Below, piece after piece: positions 17,774 to 26,918 of a stretch of 64,000 bases of DNA. Below the pieces are notes generated by a model. That model was not told the origin of the DNA. It ran no database searches and saw only the letters and a list, made by a program, of their open reading frames with translations. The position numbers were made by a program, and so were the translations under genes. This DNA comes from JBNARI01 sp049718765. Lineage in GTDB: Bacteria; Bacillota; Sulfobacillia; DUMF01. Each line of letters opens with the position of its first letter. Position 1 is the stretch's first letter. The stretch covers positions 20,641 through 84,640 of the forward strand of contig JBNARI010000006.1 in NCBI GenBank assembly GCA_049718765.1. Reading direction: 5' to 3'.

Positions 17774-18622
17774 GTGAGCCCAAGACACATGGAGGCGATT
17801 GTAGATGGGGTTCGCAAAGTAGCTTACCAAGGGGAACCGGGAGCGTTCAGCGAGTCCGCAGCTGCAAAGATGGAGCCAGGAGCACAGCTGTTGCCGTGTA
17901 GGACGCTGTCGGAGGCCTTCAAGGTGGTTGCCCTGGGCAGGGCGGACGCAGCAGTGGTGCCTGTGGAAAACTCGCTGGCCGGGAGCATCGGGGAAACTTA
18001 CGACCTCCTGCTGACCCACAACCTGGTTGTTACGGGAGAAGTGATCTTGCCGGTAAACCACTGCCTCATGGCACTGCCGGGCGTGAGCCTGTCCCAGATA
18101 AGGAAGGTGGTCTCCCACCCCCAGGCACTTGCCCAGTGTAACGACTTCCTTGAGCAGCTAGCCGTAGAATGTGTACCGTTCTATGACACTGCAGGCGCAG
18201 CGAGGCACGTCAGGGAAACCGGAGCAACAGACACTGCAGCAGTGGCGTCACGACACGCAGCGGACATCTATAGGCTTCAAGTACTCATAGAAAACATCCA
18301 GTCGTACAGGGACAACTTTACTCGGTTCTACCGAATCGAACGGGAGCTGCGTCCTGCGGGGATCAAGAACAAGAGCGTGTTCGTGGTGAGCTTGCCACAC
18401 CACCCGGGTTCCCTGTTCATGGCCTTGGCTTCGTTTGCGTGCAGGGGCATAAACCTGACGAAGATAGAGTCCAGACCAGTGAAGAAAGACCCCTGGCAAT
18501 ACGTGTTCTTCTTGGAATTCGAAGGTCACATCAACGACTGGGCAGTGAAACAAGCCATTGACGAGCTGCAGGCCAAGTCAAGCATGCTAAAGGTCTTAGG
18601 GTCATTCTCAGTGGAGGAGTGA
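17774..18622 (+). CDS. pheA: Prephenate dehydratase
   Basis: 282 residues. Converts prephenate to phenylpyruvate in phenylalanine synthesis. Catalytic-domain motifs: VAYQGEPGAFSESAA (about 16-30), VPVENSLAGSIGETYDLL with the ENS segment, and TDTAAVASRHAADIY. A C-terminal ACT domain (about 198-280) has the SLPHHPGSLFMALASFACRGINLTKIESRP phenylalanine-binding region (GALF/ESRP-like). There is no chorismate-mutase domain; that activity is in the next gene. The start is uncertain: GTG 17774 or ATG 17789; neither has a clear ribosome-binding site because the T-box terminator lies immediately upstream. First gene of the operon. Confidence 0.93.
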   Translation: MSPRHMEAIVDGVRKVAYQGEPGAFSESAAAKMEPGAQLLPCRTLSEAFKVVALGRADAAVVPVENSLAGSIGETYDLLLTHNLVVTGEVILPVNHCLMALPGVSLSQIRKVVSHPQALAQCNDFLEQLAVECVPFYDTAGAARHVRETGATDTAAVASRHAADIYRLQVLIENIQSYRDNFTRFYRIERELRPAGIKNKSVFVVSLPHHPGSLFMALASFACRGINLTKIESRPVKKDPWQYVFFLEFEGHINDWAVKQAIDELQAKSSMLKVLGSFSVEE

Positions 18623-18628
18623 GCAGCT

Positions 18629-19006
18629 ATGCCGCTGCGTGGTGTAAGGGGCGCAATAACAGTACCTGCAAACGACGCTCAGTTCATAGAACGATGCACC
18701 CAGGAGCTTCTCCAGGCGGCAATCCAGCGCAACCACATAAGGCTTGAGGATATCGCTGCAATCCTGTTTGCAGTAACGCCAGACCTCAATGCAGCTTTCC
18801 CAGCTTCAGCTGCAAGAAAGCTTGGTATGGAACGCGTGGCGCTGTTGGACTTTACATCTCCGGCCGTGGAGGGGGCGCTGGAACGCGTGGTCAGGATGCT
18901 TCTGCTCTGGAACACCGAGCTCTCTCAGCAAGAAATACACCATGTTTATCTGGGCGACGCGGCAAAGCTTCGCCCGGACCTGTGCGAGGGAGGGTTTCCC
19001 CAATGA
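18629..19006 (+). CDS. aroH: Chorismate mutase, AroH type
   Basis: 125 residues, the length of Bacillus AroH. Turns chorismate into prephenate. Conserved: RGVRGAITV (Arg7), TPDLNAAFPA, the Arg90 equivalent in ERVVRML, HHVYL (Tyr108) and LRPDL (Arg116). Odd: where Bacillus has C75-M-Q-E78 this protein reads D-F-T-S, so two residues that contact the substrate hydroxyl are replaced. GGAGGAGTG precedes the ATG. The stop overlaps the next start (ATGA). The operon context strongly supports the assignment despite the substitutions. Confidence 0.9.
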   Translation: MPLRGVRGAITVPANDAQFIERCTQELLQAAIQRNHIRLEDIAAILFAVTPDLNAAFPASAARKLGMERVALLDFTSPAVEGALERVVRMLLLWNTELSQQEIHHVYLGDAAKLRPDLCEGGFPQ

Positions 19007-20049
19007 TCATCGTGATGAGAAATGGCCCAGCCAAAGACCAAGTGGACCGCGTCACCGAGTACCTAAAACAGATGGGGCTAGGTGTGCACGTGTCCCAGGG
19101 GGAGGAACGCACCATACTGGGGGTTATCGGGGACGTGCGCAAGGTGCCAGTGGAAACCATCGAGGCGTTGCCAGGAGTGGAGCGAGTAATAAGGGTGCTG
19201 GAGCCGTATAAGCTGGCCAGCCGTAAGCTCAAGCAGGAGTCCACCGTGGTGGAGTTTGGGGGCGTAAAGATCGGAGGTCAGGAAGTAGTACTGATCGCGG
19301 GACCATGCTCCGTTGAAAACCTGGATATGCTCAGGGCATGCGCCGCTGCTGCCAAGCAAAGCGGGGTCTCAGCTTTGAGAGGAGGCGCCTTTAAGCCAAG
19401 GACTTCCCCCTATAGCTTCCAGGGCTTGGGCCGAGAGGGGCTGGAACTGTTGGCCCAGGTGAGGAGCGAAACAGGCCTCCCCGTTGTTACGGAGGTGATG
19501 GCTCCAGAACAAGTAGAGCTGGTGTGCGAATACGCCGACATGCTGCAGATTGGCGCAAGGAACATGCAGAATTTCACCCTTCTTCAAGAGGTGGGACGGT
19601 GCCGGAAACCCGTGCTGTTGAAGCGCGGGATGATGTCTTCAATCGACGAGTGGCTCCAGGCAGCCGAATACATCTTGGCCTACGGCAACATGCAGGTAGT
19701 GCTGTGTGAAAGGGGCATCCGGACCTTTGAATCGTACACGAGGAACACCCTTGACCTGAGCGCTGTGCCAGCAGTGAAGAAACTGAGCCACCTGCCGGTA
19801 ATCGTGGACCCAAGCCACGGCACAGGCAAACGTGATCTGGTCATCCCAATGGCTATGGCAGCCATTGCAGCCGGGGCGGATGGAGTAATGGTAGAAGCAC
19901 ACCCTGATCCAGAAAAGGCACTGTCAGATGGCCCTCAGTCCTTGAGGTTGGACCAGCTCCCAGAGCTGTCCCAGCAACTGGCCAAGGTGGCGGCAACAGT
20001 GGGGCGCACCCTATACGGGCTGCCGCGAAATGGAAGGGTGAAACCATGA
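19003..20049 (+). CDS. aroF: 3-deoxy-7-phosphoheptulonate (DAHP) synthase
   Basis: 348 residues from ATG 19003 (overlapping the aroH stop). Condenses phosphoenolpyruvate and erythrose 4-phosphate, the first shikimate step. An N-terminal ferredoxin-like regulatory domain (about 1-70, [17 protein letters not shown]) precedes the TIM barrel. Barrel motifs: [42 protein letters not shown] and [12 protein letters not shown]. This is the type I-beta form found in Thermotoga and Firmicutes, whose N-domain mediates feedback by Tyr/Phe. It sits third in the operon. Confidence 0.95.
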   Translation: MIIVMRNGPAKDQVDRVTEYLKQMGLGVHVSQGEERTILGVIGDVRKVPVETIEALPGVERVIRVLEPYKLASRKLKQESTVVEFGGVKIGGQEVVLIAGPCSVENLDMLRACAAAAKQSGVSALRGGAFKPRTSPYSFQGLGREGLELLAQVRSETGLPVVTEVMAPEQVELVCEYADMLQIGARNMQNFTLLQEVGRCRKPVLLKRGMMSSIDEWLQAAEYILAYGNMQVVLCERGIRTFESYTRNTLDLSAVPAVKKLSHLPVIVDPSHGTGKRDLVIPMAMAAIAAGADGVMVEAHPDPEKALSDGPQSLRLDQLPELSQQLAKVAATVGRTLYGLPRNGRVKP

Positions 20050-20939
20050 ACCGGGTTGGCATTGTTGGCTTGGGACTAATTGGTGGGTCCTTGGGCTTGG
20101 CGCTTCGGACTTGCGGATGGCAGGTCATAGGGTACGACTGTGACCCTCTCACAATGGAGCAAGCCCATCAAATTGGCGCCTGCGACTGCCTGGCAAACTC
20201 CGTGGTGGAGGCGGCAAGTACCAGCCAAGTCCTGGTAGTTGCAGTACCTTCCAGCTCCGTTGCGGAGGTCGTGGTGGAGGCTGCTTTTGCCATGAAGCCT
20301 GGCTCAGTGCTCACCGACGTGGCCAGTGTCAAGGGGCCAATCGTCAAACAGCTTGAGGGAAGGCTGCCTGCCGGGGTATGTTACGTTGGAGGACACCCCA
20401 TGGCAGGCTCCGAGAAGCAAGGCATCGCCGCTGCAAGGGCTGACCTCTTTCGAAACGCTGTGTGGACGATTACACCTTGCTGTTCAGCCCAAAACGATCA
20501 GTTCTACTTGAGCGCAGTCGAACAGGTGACACAAGTCATTCGAGCAGCTGGCGCCAACCCCCTCGTGGTGGATCCAGAAGAGCACGATCTTGCAGTGGCC
20601 TTCACCAGCCACCTGCCCTACCTCACTTCCTTGGCAATCGCGCTCACAGCGCAAAGCGGTGCAAGAAGGCTAGAGCTGGTGAAGAAGCTCGTGGCAGGAG
20701 GGTTCCGGGACGCCACAAGGCTTGCACGTTCGAGTCCTTCCACGGCGTGCGACTATTCTTGGTTGAACCGGGAACGACTCAAACTGGCAGTTCAGGAGTT
20801 CGAAAGGCAATTGGCCCGACTGAAGCACGCGTTGGACCAGCCTGGGATTGAAGAACTTGCCGCAGTGGCCAACAGCGCCATAGAATACCTGGACTCTGTG
20901 GAATGGGGGATCTTCGATGTCAAGAGTAAAGGGGCTTAA
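20046..20939 (+). CDS. tyrA: Prephenate dehydrogenase
   Basis: 297 residues. Oxidatively decarboxylates prephenate to 4-hydroxyphenylpyruvate. A Rossmann NAD(P) motif VGIVGLGLIGGSLGLALR opens the protein. Catalytic-region motifs GGHPMAGSEKQGI and AFTSHLPYLTSLAIA (conserved His) follow, then a helical dimerisation domain with FRDATRLARSSP. There is no C-terminal ACT domain (family members in Bacillus have one), so feedback may rest on other steps. It overlaps aroF by 4 bp and aroA by 23 bp, so translation is tightly coupled. Confidence 0.95.
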   Translation: MNRVGIVGLGLIGGSLGLALRTCGWQVIGYDCDPLTMEQAHQIGACDCLANSVVEAASTSQVLVVAVPSSSVAEVVVEAAFAMKPGSVLTDVASVKGPIVKQLEGRLPAGVCYVGGHPMAGSEKQGIAAARADLFRNAVWTITPCCSAQNDQFYLSAVEQVTQVIRAAGANPLVVDPEEHDLAVAFTSHLPYLTSLAIALTAQSGARRLELVKKLVAGGFRDATRLARSSPSTACDYSWLNRERLKLAVQEFERQLARLKHALDQPGIEELAAVANSAIEYLDSVEWGIFDVKSKGA

Positions 20940-22242
20940 CGTCCAGGTGTCGGTACCGGGGGACAAATCCATATCACATCGGGCTGCACTTCTAGGTGCC
21001 ATGGCCAGGGGGAAGACCCATGTGCTGGGCTTTGCTCCAGGGCTTGATTGTTGGGCTACTCTCCAATGCATAAAGGCCCTTGGCGTCCAAGTGCACGTTC
21101 AAGGAAGCGAGGTCTTGATCGACAGTCCCGGAGCCTTTGCGCTACAGGAACCCAGCAACGTCCTGGACTGCATGAACTCCGGCACTACCATGAGGCTGAT
21201 GTCAGGAGTCCTCGCGGGCCAGCCCTTCATGAGCGTACTCACCGGCGACTCGTCCTTGAGGAACAGGCCCATGGCCCGAGTAGTCGAACCGCTCAGAGCA
21301 ATGGGTGCACGCGTGGATGGCCGCTGTGGGGGCACCAAGGCCCCACTTTACATTCGAGGACCTGCTGGCACCCGTTCCCACCTGAAACCCCTTAGGGATT
21401 ACCGCCTTCCGGTGGCCAGTGCTCAGGTCAAGTCATGCTTGCTCCTCGCAGGCCTCCTTGCCGATGGCGAGACCACGATACTGGAAACAGTGCCCACCAG
21501 AGACCACACCGAGAGGATGCTCGGTTTGTTCGGTGCCTCAATTGCTACGGAGCGCTGCTCCGAAGGCACACTTGTAAGGGTACATGGCCCTCAAAGGCTG
21601 GCGCCTGCCCAAGTGGAGGTCCCCGGTGATTTCTCCTCTGCGGCCTTCTGGCTTGCAGCAGGGGCTATAGTACCTGAATCAACGGTCACCGTTACCAACG
21701 TGGGATTGAACCCTTTGCGGACCGGATTCCTCGCTGCCCTTCGCGACATGGGTTGTGACGTCGAGGTCAGGCTCAGGCCTGCCATCTCCTGGGAGCCGGT
21801 GGGCGACGTAACTGTGAGTGCAAGTAGCCTCAAGGCAATTCAAGTTCTGCCCGAGCAGGTGCCATCAATGGTGGATGAAATCCCCGTGCTTGCCGTGTGT
21901 GCAGCCATGGCCCAGGGTACAACCTGCGTAAGGGGGGCAGGGGAACTACGTCACAAGGAAAGCGACAGGATCTCGGCCATAGTCCAAAACTTGAGGGCCA
22001 TGGGCGCAAGCGCAGGCGAGCTTGAGGACGGCTTCTGGGTGGAAGGTGGGAGACCCCTTCGTGGGGCTCGCGTGAACACAATGGGCGATCACAGGATTGC
22101 TATGGCCTTCGCAGTTGCAGCGCTCGTCGCAGAAGGCGACACAGTGCTGGACCACCCTAGCTGCATTGACGTGTCTTACCCTGGCTTCTTGGGACAGCTA
22201 AACGAAGTGGTAGGGAAGGAAAAGGTGATGGTCAAATGCTGA
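20917..22242 (+). CDS. aroA: 3-phosphoshikimate 1-carboxyvinyltransferase (EPSP synthase)
   Basis: 441 residues. Transfers the enolpyruvyl group of PEP to shikimate 3-phosphate. Motifs: VPGDKSISHRAALLGAMA (shikimate-phosphate binding Lys and Ser), MNSGTTMRLMSGVLAG (the PEP-site loop; Gly-Thr rather than a clearly class I arrangement), SSLRNRPMARV, SAQVKSCLLLAGL, DEIPVLAV, RHKESDRI and GDHRIAMAFA. All the usual catalytic residues can be found. It begins inside the 3' end of tyrA and ends 7 bp inside aroE. Confidence 0.96.
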   Translation: MSRVKGLNVQVSVPGDKSISHRAALLGAMARGKTHVLGFAPGLDCWATLQCIKALGVQVHVQGSEVLIDSPGAFALQEPSNVLDCMNSGTTMRLMSGVLAGQPFMSVLTGDSSLRNRPMARVVEPLRAMGARVDGRCGGTKAPLYIRGPAGTRSHLKPLRDYRLPVASAQVKSCLLLAGLLADGETTILETVPTRDHTERMLGLFGASIATERCSEGTLVRVHGPQRLAPAQVEVPGDFSSAAFWLAAGAIVPESTVTVTNVGLNPLRTGFLAALRDMGCDVEVRLRPAISWEPVGDVTVSASSLKAIQVLPEQVPSMVDEIPVLAVCAAMAQGTTCVRGAGELRHKESDRISAIVQNLRAMGASAGELEDGFWVEGGRPLRGARVNTMGDHRIAMAFAVAALVAEGDTVLDHPSCIDVSYPGFLGQLNEVVGKEKVMVKC

Positions 22243-23126
22243 GATGGGATTGCAGCCAGCTTCCGGAGCTCGCGGTTATTGGGTGGCCGCTGGACCATAC
22301 CTTCTCCCCCCCTATGCAAACAGCGGCCCTAAGGCAAACAGGCTTCAACTGGGGCTACGAAGCCATACCAGTGCCTCCAGAAAAAGTGCCAGAGTTTTTT
22401 GCCAGGGCTTCCCAGACAATGAAAGGCTTCAACGTGACAATGCCCCACAAGTTCGTAGCCTACCAGCTGTGTCCTGTCCTGGACGGACTGTCAGCGGTGT
22501 GCGGCTCGGTGAACACCGTGGTGTTCGAACGGAAGGGCCCCAAGAGCATCCCCACCGGTCACAACACCGATGGTCCAGGCTTACTCACTGCCCTGAAGCA
22601 GCGGGCTGGCTATGAACCGGCGGGCAGCACGGTTCTGGTCCTGGGCGCAGGGGGTGCAGCTGCTGGCTGTGCTGCTGCCCTTGCGCGGGCTGGTGCAGCC
22701 AGCATTACAATTGTAAACCGCACGCCCGAAAGGGCAAGGGAACTGGCCAGGAACATGGAGCAAATGTTCGACGAAGTTATATGGCAATGGACGGGCCCCA
22801 ATAACTACCAGGCCTTCCGGGAGGCACTTAGCAAAACCGAGCTGGTGATCAACTGCATGCCCGAGGAAGGTGCGGAACAGTTTGCAGCACTGGTCTGTGG
22901 TTGCCCAGGGAATGTCAAGGTGCTTTGCGATCTGAGCTACAACGCAGATCCCGGCGCCCTGTTCCTCCTGGCAAAGCAAGCCGGATACAGAGTGGTAAGT
23001 GGCATTGAAGTGCTGCTGTGGCAGGGTGTCTACGCTTTCGAGTTGTTTACCGCGCATAAAGCGCCTGTGGAAGCTATGACCCAGGCCTTGGTAGAAGTTG
23101 CTGGAAGCTGGTGGTTAACATGTTGA
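22236..23126 (+). CDS. aroE: Shikimate dehydrogenase
   Basis: 296 residues. Reduces 3-dehydroshikimate to shikimate with NADPH. N-terminal substrate domain: GWPLDHTFSPPMQTAAL (the usual HSxSP reads HTFSP), GFNVTMPHK with the catalytic Lys, GSVNTVV and GHNTDGPG with the catalytic Asp. C-terminal cofactor domain: VLVLGAGGAAAGCAAALARAG and NRTPERARELA, the latter fitting NADPH. SDH-type C-terminal VSGIEVLLWQGVYAFELFT. Overlaps with both neighbouring genes indicate coupled translation. Confidence 0.95.
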   Translation: MLRWDCSQLPELAVIGWPLDHTFSPPMQTAALRQTGFNWGYEAIPVPPEKVPEFFARASQTMKGFNVTMPHKFVAYQLCPVLDGLSAVCGSVNTVVFERKGPKSIPTGHNTDGPGLLTALKQRAGYEPAGSTVLVLGAGGAAAGCAAALARAGAASITIVNRTPERARELARNMEQMFDEVIWQWTGPNNYQAFREALSKTELVINCMPEEGAEQFAALVCGCPGNVKVLCDLSYNADPGALFLLAKQAGYRVVSGIEVLLWQGVYAFELFTAHKAPVEAMTQALVEVAGSWWLTC

Positions 23127-24241
23127 GGTTCCTCACAGCAGGAGAATCCCATGGTCCTGGCCTCACGGCTATCCTTGAGGGCATGCCCGCGGGTATTGAA
23201 GTGTGCACAGAAGAACTGGCCCAGGAGCTTGGGAGAAGGCGCAAGTGCTACGGTCGCGGGCCAAGGGCCTCTATTGAAAACGATGAGGTACACGTGACGT
23301 CCGGAATTCATGACGGCAAGACCACAGGAGCCCCAATTGCGGTGTTTATACCTAACAAGGACTACTCCAACTGGCATGGAAAGCAGTGCCCAATCACAGC
23401 ACCACGCCCTGGCCATGCTGACCTCCCAGGAGCAATTAAGTACGGGTTCAAGGACTGCCGCCCTGTAGCGGAACGTGCAAGTGCCAGAGAGACCGCAGCC
23501 CGAGTGGCTTGCGGCTATTTTGCAAAGAAATTGCTGCGCCTTGCAGGCATCGAGGTAATCAGCTGGGTAACACAAATCGGCGAAACAGTTGCGGATCTGG
23601 CCTCTCGAGAAAGGCGGATGTTTGACCCAGAATTCGCAAGGCACCTGGCCAAGCTGGCAGAGGGTTCAGAGGTGCGTTGCCCGGATCCCGTTGCTTCTGC
23701 CCAAATGGTGAAACTCATTGACAGGGCGCGCGAAGCCGGAGACACCCTTGGGGGTGTGTTTGAAGTAGCAGCTCTTGGAGTCCCGGTGGGCCTTGGAAGC
23801 TACGTGCACTGGGACAGAAGGTTGGACACACGCCTTGCAGCTGCCGTCATGAGCATTCCGGGGGTCAAGGGGGTTGAGATAGGTCTGGGGTTTCAAGGCG
23901 CAGCCCTGAGGGGCAGCCAGTTCCATGATCCGATTGTGCCCAATGGCAAGTCTTGGAACGTAGCATTGCCAGTGCTGAGCAGGCAATCCAACCATGCTGG
24001 TGGAATTGAGGGCGGCGTATCCAACGGCCAGCTGGTGTTCATAAGAGCCGCAACGAAGCCTATACCCACCTTGCAATGCCCGTTGCCCTCAGTTGACATG
24101 GTTACAGGCCAAAGGTGCGACGCTCACAGGGAAAGGTCGGACGTGTGTGCAGTGGGTTCTGCTGCAGTTGTGGCCGAGGCCGTAGTGGCATTGGTGCTCG
24201 CTGATGCCCTTCTTGAAATGCGGGGTGGTGACAAATGGTGA
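23120..24241 (+). CDS. aroC: Chorismate synthase
   Basis: 373 residues from ATG 23120. Removes phosphate from EPSP to give chorismate using reduced FMN. Family signatures: FLTAGESHGPGLTAILEGMP at the start, RRRKCYGRGPRASIE, DGKTTGAPIA, RPGHADLPGAIKYG, ASARETAARVACG, GIEGGVSNGQ (as HAGGIEGGVSNG) and VTGQRCDAHRERSDVCAV near the C-terminus. GTG 23111 is an alternative start that would lengthen the overlap with aroE. It overlaps aroKB by 7 bp. Confidence 0.96.
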   Translation: MLRFLTAGESHGPGLTAILEGMPAGIEVCTEELAQELGRRRKCYGRGPRASIENDEVHVTSGIHDGKTTGAPIAVFIPNKDYSNWHGKQCPITAPRPGHADLPGAIKYGFKDCRPVAERASARETAARVACGYFAKKLLRLAGIEVISWVTQIGETVADLASRERRMFDPEFARHLAKLAEGSEVRCPDPVASAQMVKLIDRAREAGDTLGGVFEVAALGVPVGLGSYVHWDRRLDTRLAAAVMSIPGVKGVEIGLGFQGAALRGSQFHDPIVPNGKSWNVALPVLSRQSNHAGGIEGGVSNGQLVFIRAATKPIPTLQCPLPSVDMVTGQRCDAHRERSDVCAVGSAAVVAEAVVALVLADALLEMRGGDKW

Positions 24242-25929
24242 GCAGGATCAAGAGCAACATCGTGCTCAATGGGCTCCCCGGATCCGGAAAGAGCACTGTA
24301 GGTCAAATCCTTGCTTCTAGACTTCACATGGCCTTCATTGACACTGACCGGCTGGTGGAAGAAACGTCAGGGGAATGCATTCCCGACATATTCAGCAAAT
24401 ATGGAGAACCCCGTTTCCGAGAGCTAGAGGCTGCCGCAATTCGGCAGGCATCCCAGCTCAGAAATGTGGTGATCTCCATTGGCGGGGGCGCAATTATGCG
24501 CAGGGAAAACTATCACGCCCTTAGGGAGACAGGCACGATACTGTGGCTCAATGCATCCATCGAGACCTTGCTCAAGCGTTTGGAAGGCGACTCGTCAAGG
24601 CCCCTCTTGGTCCCCCCTCCCGGGTTGACAAAGGCAGACATGCTGCGCTCCCTCGCTAACGCCAGGCAACAGGTTTACACCGAAACCGCAGACCTCATAG
24701 TTGACGCTGACGCGGATCCGCGGCAAGTAGCAGACGAAGTCATGCGCGGGCTGCAACTCACAGACGCTCCGTCGTGGGAATTGCAACCAGAGTCGGTGCC
24801 AGTGCGCACCAGGGCTGGAAGGTATGAGGTGAAGGTGGGCTGTGGTTTCCTGGTGAGAGAGCTAGTTGAGCTTTGCCGGGAGTTACCTAACGTATCCAAA
24901 CTGGTGATCGTGTCTAATCCACTGGTTAATCAACTGCACGCCTCCGTAATTGGGACGCGCCTGTGTGAAGCTGGCTTTAGGACGGAATTGGTCCTTGTGG
25001 GAGACGGTGAAAGCCACAAGACCCTGGAGACTGCGTTCAAGCTGTACGACCAATTCGTTCGTATGGGCGTGGATCGGGATTCAGTGGTGGTAGCAGTTGG
25101 CGGAGGAGTTACAGGAGACGTGGCAGGGTTCGTTGCAGCCACGTTTATGCGGGGAATAAGGTGGCTTCAAGTGCCCACCACACTGCTAGCACAAGTGGAT
25201 GCAAGCGTTGGCGGGAAGGTGGCAGTAGACCACCCCGCTGGCAAGAACCTCATTGGCGCATTCCATCAACCGGTGGGAGTGGTTTCAGACATTGCAGCCA
25301 TCATCACGCTACCAGACAGAGCGTTTGCCGAAGGGATGGCAGAAGCCATAAAGACAGCCATCATAGATGGTCAGCTTTTCCAATTCATTGAAACCCACGC
25401 CCATCGGGTCGCAGCCAGGGACCCCTGGGTGACGACGCGAATGGTGGCCGCCTGTGCCAGGGTCAAGAGTCAGCTGGTTGGCGACGATGAGTTGGACAGG
25501 GGCCCACGCATGTTGCTGAACTTGGGACATACGTTTGGGCATGCCATGGAAGCCGCCCTGGGCTACTCTGGTATAAGCCATGGGGAAGCAGTAGCAGTAG
25601 GTACATGCATAGCCTGCAGACTTGCGGAGCGAATAGGCGTGGCGGAGCGCGGCTTGTCCGAGAGGGTGTCCGAGCTGATGCGCACCTTTGGACTGCCCAC
25701 GTGCCCCGCTGAACTACGAGTTTGCCCTAGCCCAGAATCAACCCTGATGCACATGTTCAGGGACAAGAAGAGCTCTTCTGGCAGGCTGAGGCTGGTAATC
25801 CCCTTCGCCATTGGGGACGTGAGGGTACTGGGTGATGTACCCAATGATATAATAAAGGAAACTTTCAGGTTGGAGTGGGAGGCGAACAGCGTTGAACAAG
25901 TTCCTCGTCATACACGGTCCCAACCTTAA
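24235..25929 (+). CDS. aroKB: Shikimate kinase - 3-dehydroquinate synthase fusion
   Basis: 564 residues carrying two pathway enzymes. Residues about 1-170 are shikimate kinase: Walker A GLPGSGKSTVG, DTDRLVEE, GEPRFRELE, SIGGGAIMR and the lid region with SSRPLL. Residues about 195-545 are dehydroquinate synthase: GDGESHKTLE, VAVGGGVTGDVAGFVAATFMRG, PTTLLAQVDASVGGKVAVDHPAGKN, EGMAEAIKTAI, LNLGHTFGHAMEAA and HGEAVAVG, with the zinc ligands (Glu, His, His). Such AroK-AroB fusions are known in Thermotoga and some Firmicutes. The last 38 bp overlap aroQ. Confidence 0.95.
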   Translation: MVSRIKSNIVLNGLPGSGKSTVGQILASRLHMAFIDTDRLVEETSGECIPDIFSKYGEPRFRELEAAAIRQASQLRNVVISIGGGAIMRRENYHALRETGTILWLNASIETLLKRLEGDSSRPLLVPPPGLTKADMLRSLANARQQVYTETADLIVDADADPRQVADEVMRGLQLTDAPSWELQPESVPVRTRAGRYEVKVGCGFLVRELVELCRELPNVSKLVIVSNPLVNQLHASVIGTRLCEAGFRTELVLVGDGESHKTLETAFKLYDQFVRMGVDRDSVVVAVGGGVTGDVAGFVAATFMRGIRWLQVPTTLLAQVDASVGGKVAVDHPAGKNLIGAFHQPVGVVSDIAAIITLPDRAFAEGMAEAIKTAIIDGQLFQFIETHAHRVAARDPWVTTRMVAACARVKSQLVGDDELDRGPRMLLNLGHTFGHAMEAALGYSGISHGEAVAVGTCIACRLAERIGVAERGLSERVSELMRTFGLPTCPAELRVCPSPESTLMHMFRDKKSSSGRLRLVIPFAIGDVRVLGDVPNDIIKETFRLEWEANSVEQVPRHTRSQP

Positions 25930-26332
25930 CCTCCTGGGCCAAAGGGAACCCCACATTTACGGAAGCCAAACGCTGGAACAGATCAACCAGGCAATAACCA
26001 AGAAGGCTGCTGAGCTTGGAGTGGAAGTACGTGTAGTGCAGTATTCCTCAGAAGGGGACATCATCGACGAAATCCACCGCGCTAAGGCTTGGGCAAGCGG
26101 AATTGTCATAAACGCTGGAGCTTACACCCATTACAGCATTGCAATACGGGATGCCCTTTCCGGAGTGAACCTTCCAGCAGTGGAGGTCCACCTTTCCAAC
26201 ACCTATGCCAGGGAAGAGTTCAGGCACAAGTCCATGATCAGCCCTGTTGTCAAAGGGGTCATAGCTGGCTTGGGGCCTAGGGGATACCTCTACGCGCTAG
26301 ACTTCCTCGCCAACCTGGCCGCAGGCAACTGA
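25892..26332 (+). CDS. aroQ: Type II 3-dehydroquinate dehydratase
   Basis: 146 residues from TTG 25892 (GGAGG lies upstream within aroKB). Dehydrates 3-dehydroquinate to 3-dehydroshikimate. Motifs: IHGPNLNLLGQREPHIYGSQT with the catalytic Arg and Tyr, QYSSEGDIIDEIH, NAGAYTHYSIAIRDAL, and EVHLSNTYAREEFRHKS with the catalytic His. It ends the nine-gene aromatic operon; with it every shikimate-pathway step is present. The following gene is convergent, 25 bp away. Confidence 0.96.
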   Translation: MNKFLVIHGPNLNLLGQREPHIYGSQTLEQINQAITKKAAELGVEVRVVQYSSEGDIIDEIHRAKAWASGIVINAGAYTHYSIAIRDALSGVNLPAVEVHLSNTYAREEFRHKSMISPVVKGVIAGLGPRGYLYALDFLANLAAGN

Positions 26333-26357
26333 TCAAACTCTGAACCCAAAGTGCGAT

Positions 26358-26918
26358 TTAGTGGCACATAGCTTTAGATTCTCTGAACTTGGTAGCAAGC
26401 TGGAATGCCAGCTCCACCGCTTCCTGCGGGCTGCCAGCAAATGCCAGCGGACTAGTTCTTCTTTCGTCCATATACATTCCTTCCAATGCCACGCTGCGCA
26501 GCCTGCCCGCCCAACCGCCGCTCGCTTCCAGCACCACCACGGGCACCCCATTGCGCTGTGCCACGCAGAGCTCCATAAGGGTGCCAGCACCGCCACTCAC
26601 CATTATGATGGCGTCGCAAGCATGGACCAGCACTACGCTCCTGAACTCGAAGCTGAGTCCAGTAGTCACTGGCACAGTCACGTACTGATTGGCGGCTGCC
26701 AGAGAAGAAAAGGGCAAGATGCCCACTGTTATGCCGCCTTCCAAGAAAGCACCTCTGCAACCTGCTTCCATCACGCCGTCTCTGCCACCACAAAACAAAA
26801 TGCCGCCGCGCTTTGCAATTTCCCTGCCCACAGCTTCGGCGGCTGCGTCCGTATCAGGGCTCACTGGTCCTGAACTCCCGATCACACCAATCCTGAAGGG
26901 GCTTTTCGTTGATGGCAT
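26358..26918 (-). CDS. TIGR00725-family (LOG-like) Rossmann protein
   Basis: 186 residues from ATG 26918, chosen because GGAGGG stands 9 nt upstream; an upstream ATG would add 26 unrelated residues. Motifs: RIGVIGSSGPVS, GGILFCGGRDGVMEAGCRGA, and VSGGAGTLMELCVAQRNGVPVVVL. This resembles the lysine-decarboxylase-like/LOG superfamily of nucleotide-binding proteins; the PGGxGTxxE motif reads SGGAGTLMEL. Some relatives hydrolyse nucleoside monophosphates, but the TIGR00725 branch has no set function. Convergent with aroQ. Confidence 0.85.
   Translation of the reverse strand: MPSTKSPFRIGVIGSSGPVSPDTDAAAEAVGREIAKRGGILFCGGRDGVMEAGCRGAFLEGGITVGILPFSSLAAANQYVTVPVTTGLSFEFRSVVLVHACDAIIMVSGGAGTLMELCVAQRNGVPVVVLEASGGWAGRLRSVALEGMYMDERRTSPLAFAGSPQEAVELAFQLATKFRESKAMCH

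Noticed and set aside
17774..17800. A confident choice of the pheA start
   Set aside because: GTG 17774, ATG 17789 and the GGAGG at 17791-17795 do not combine into a normal start; left open.
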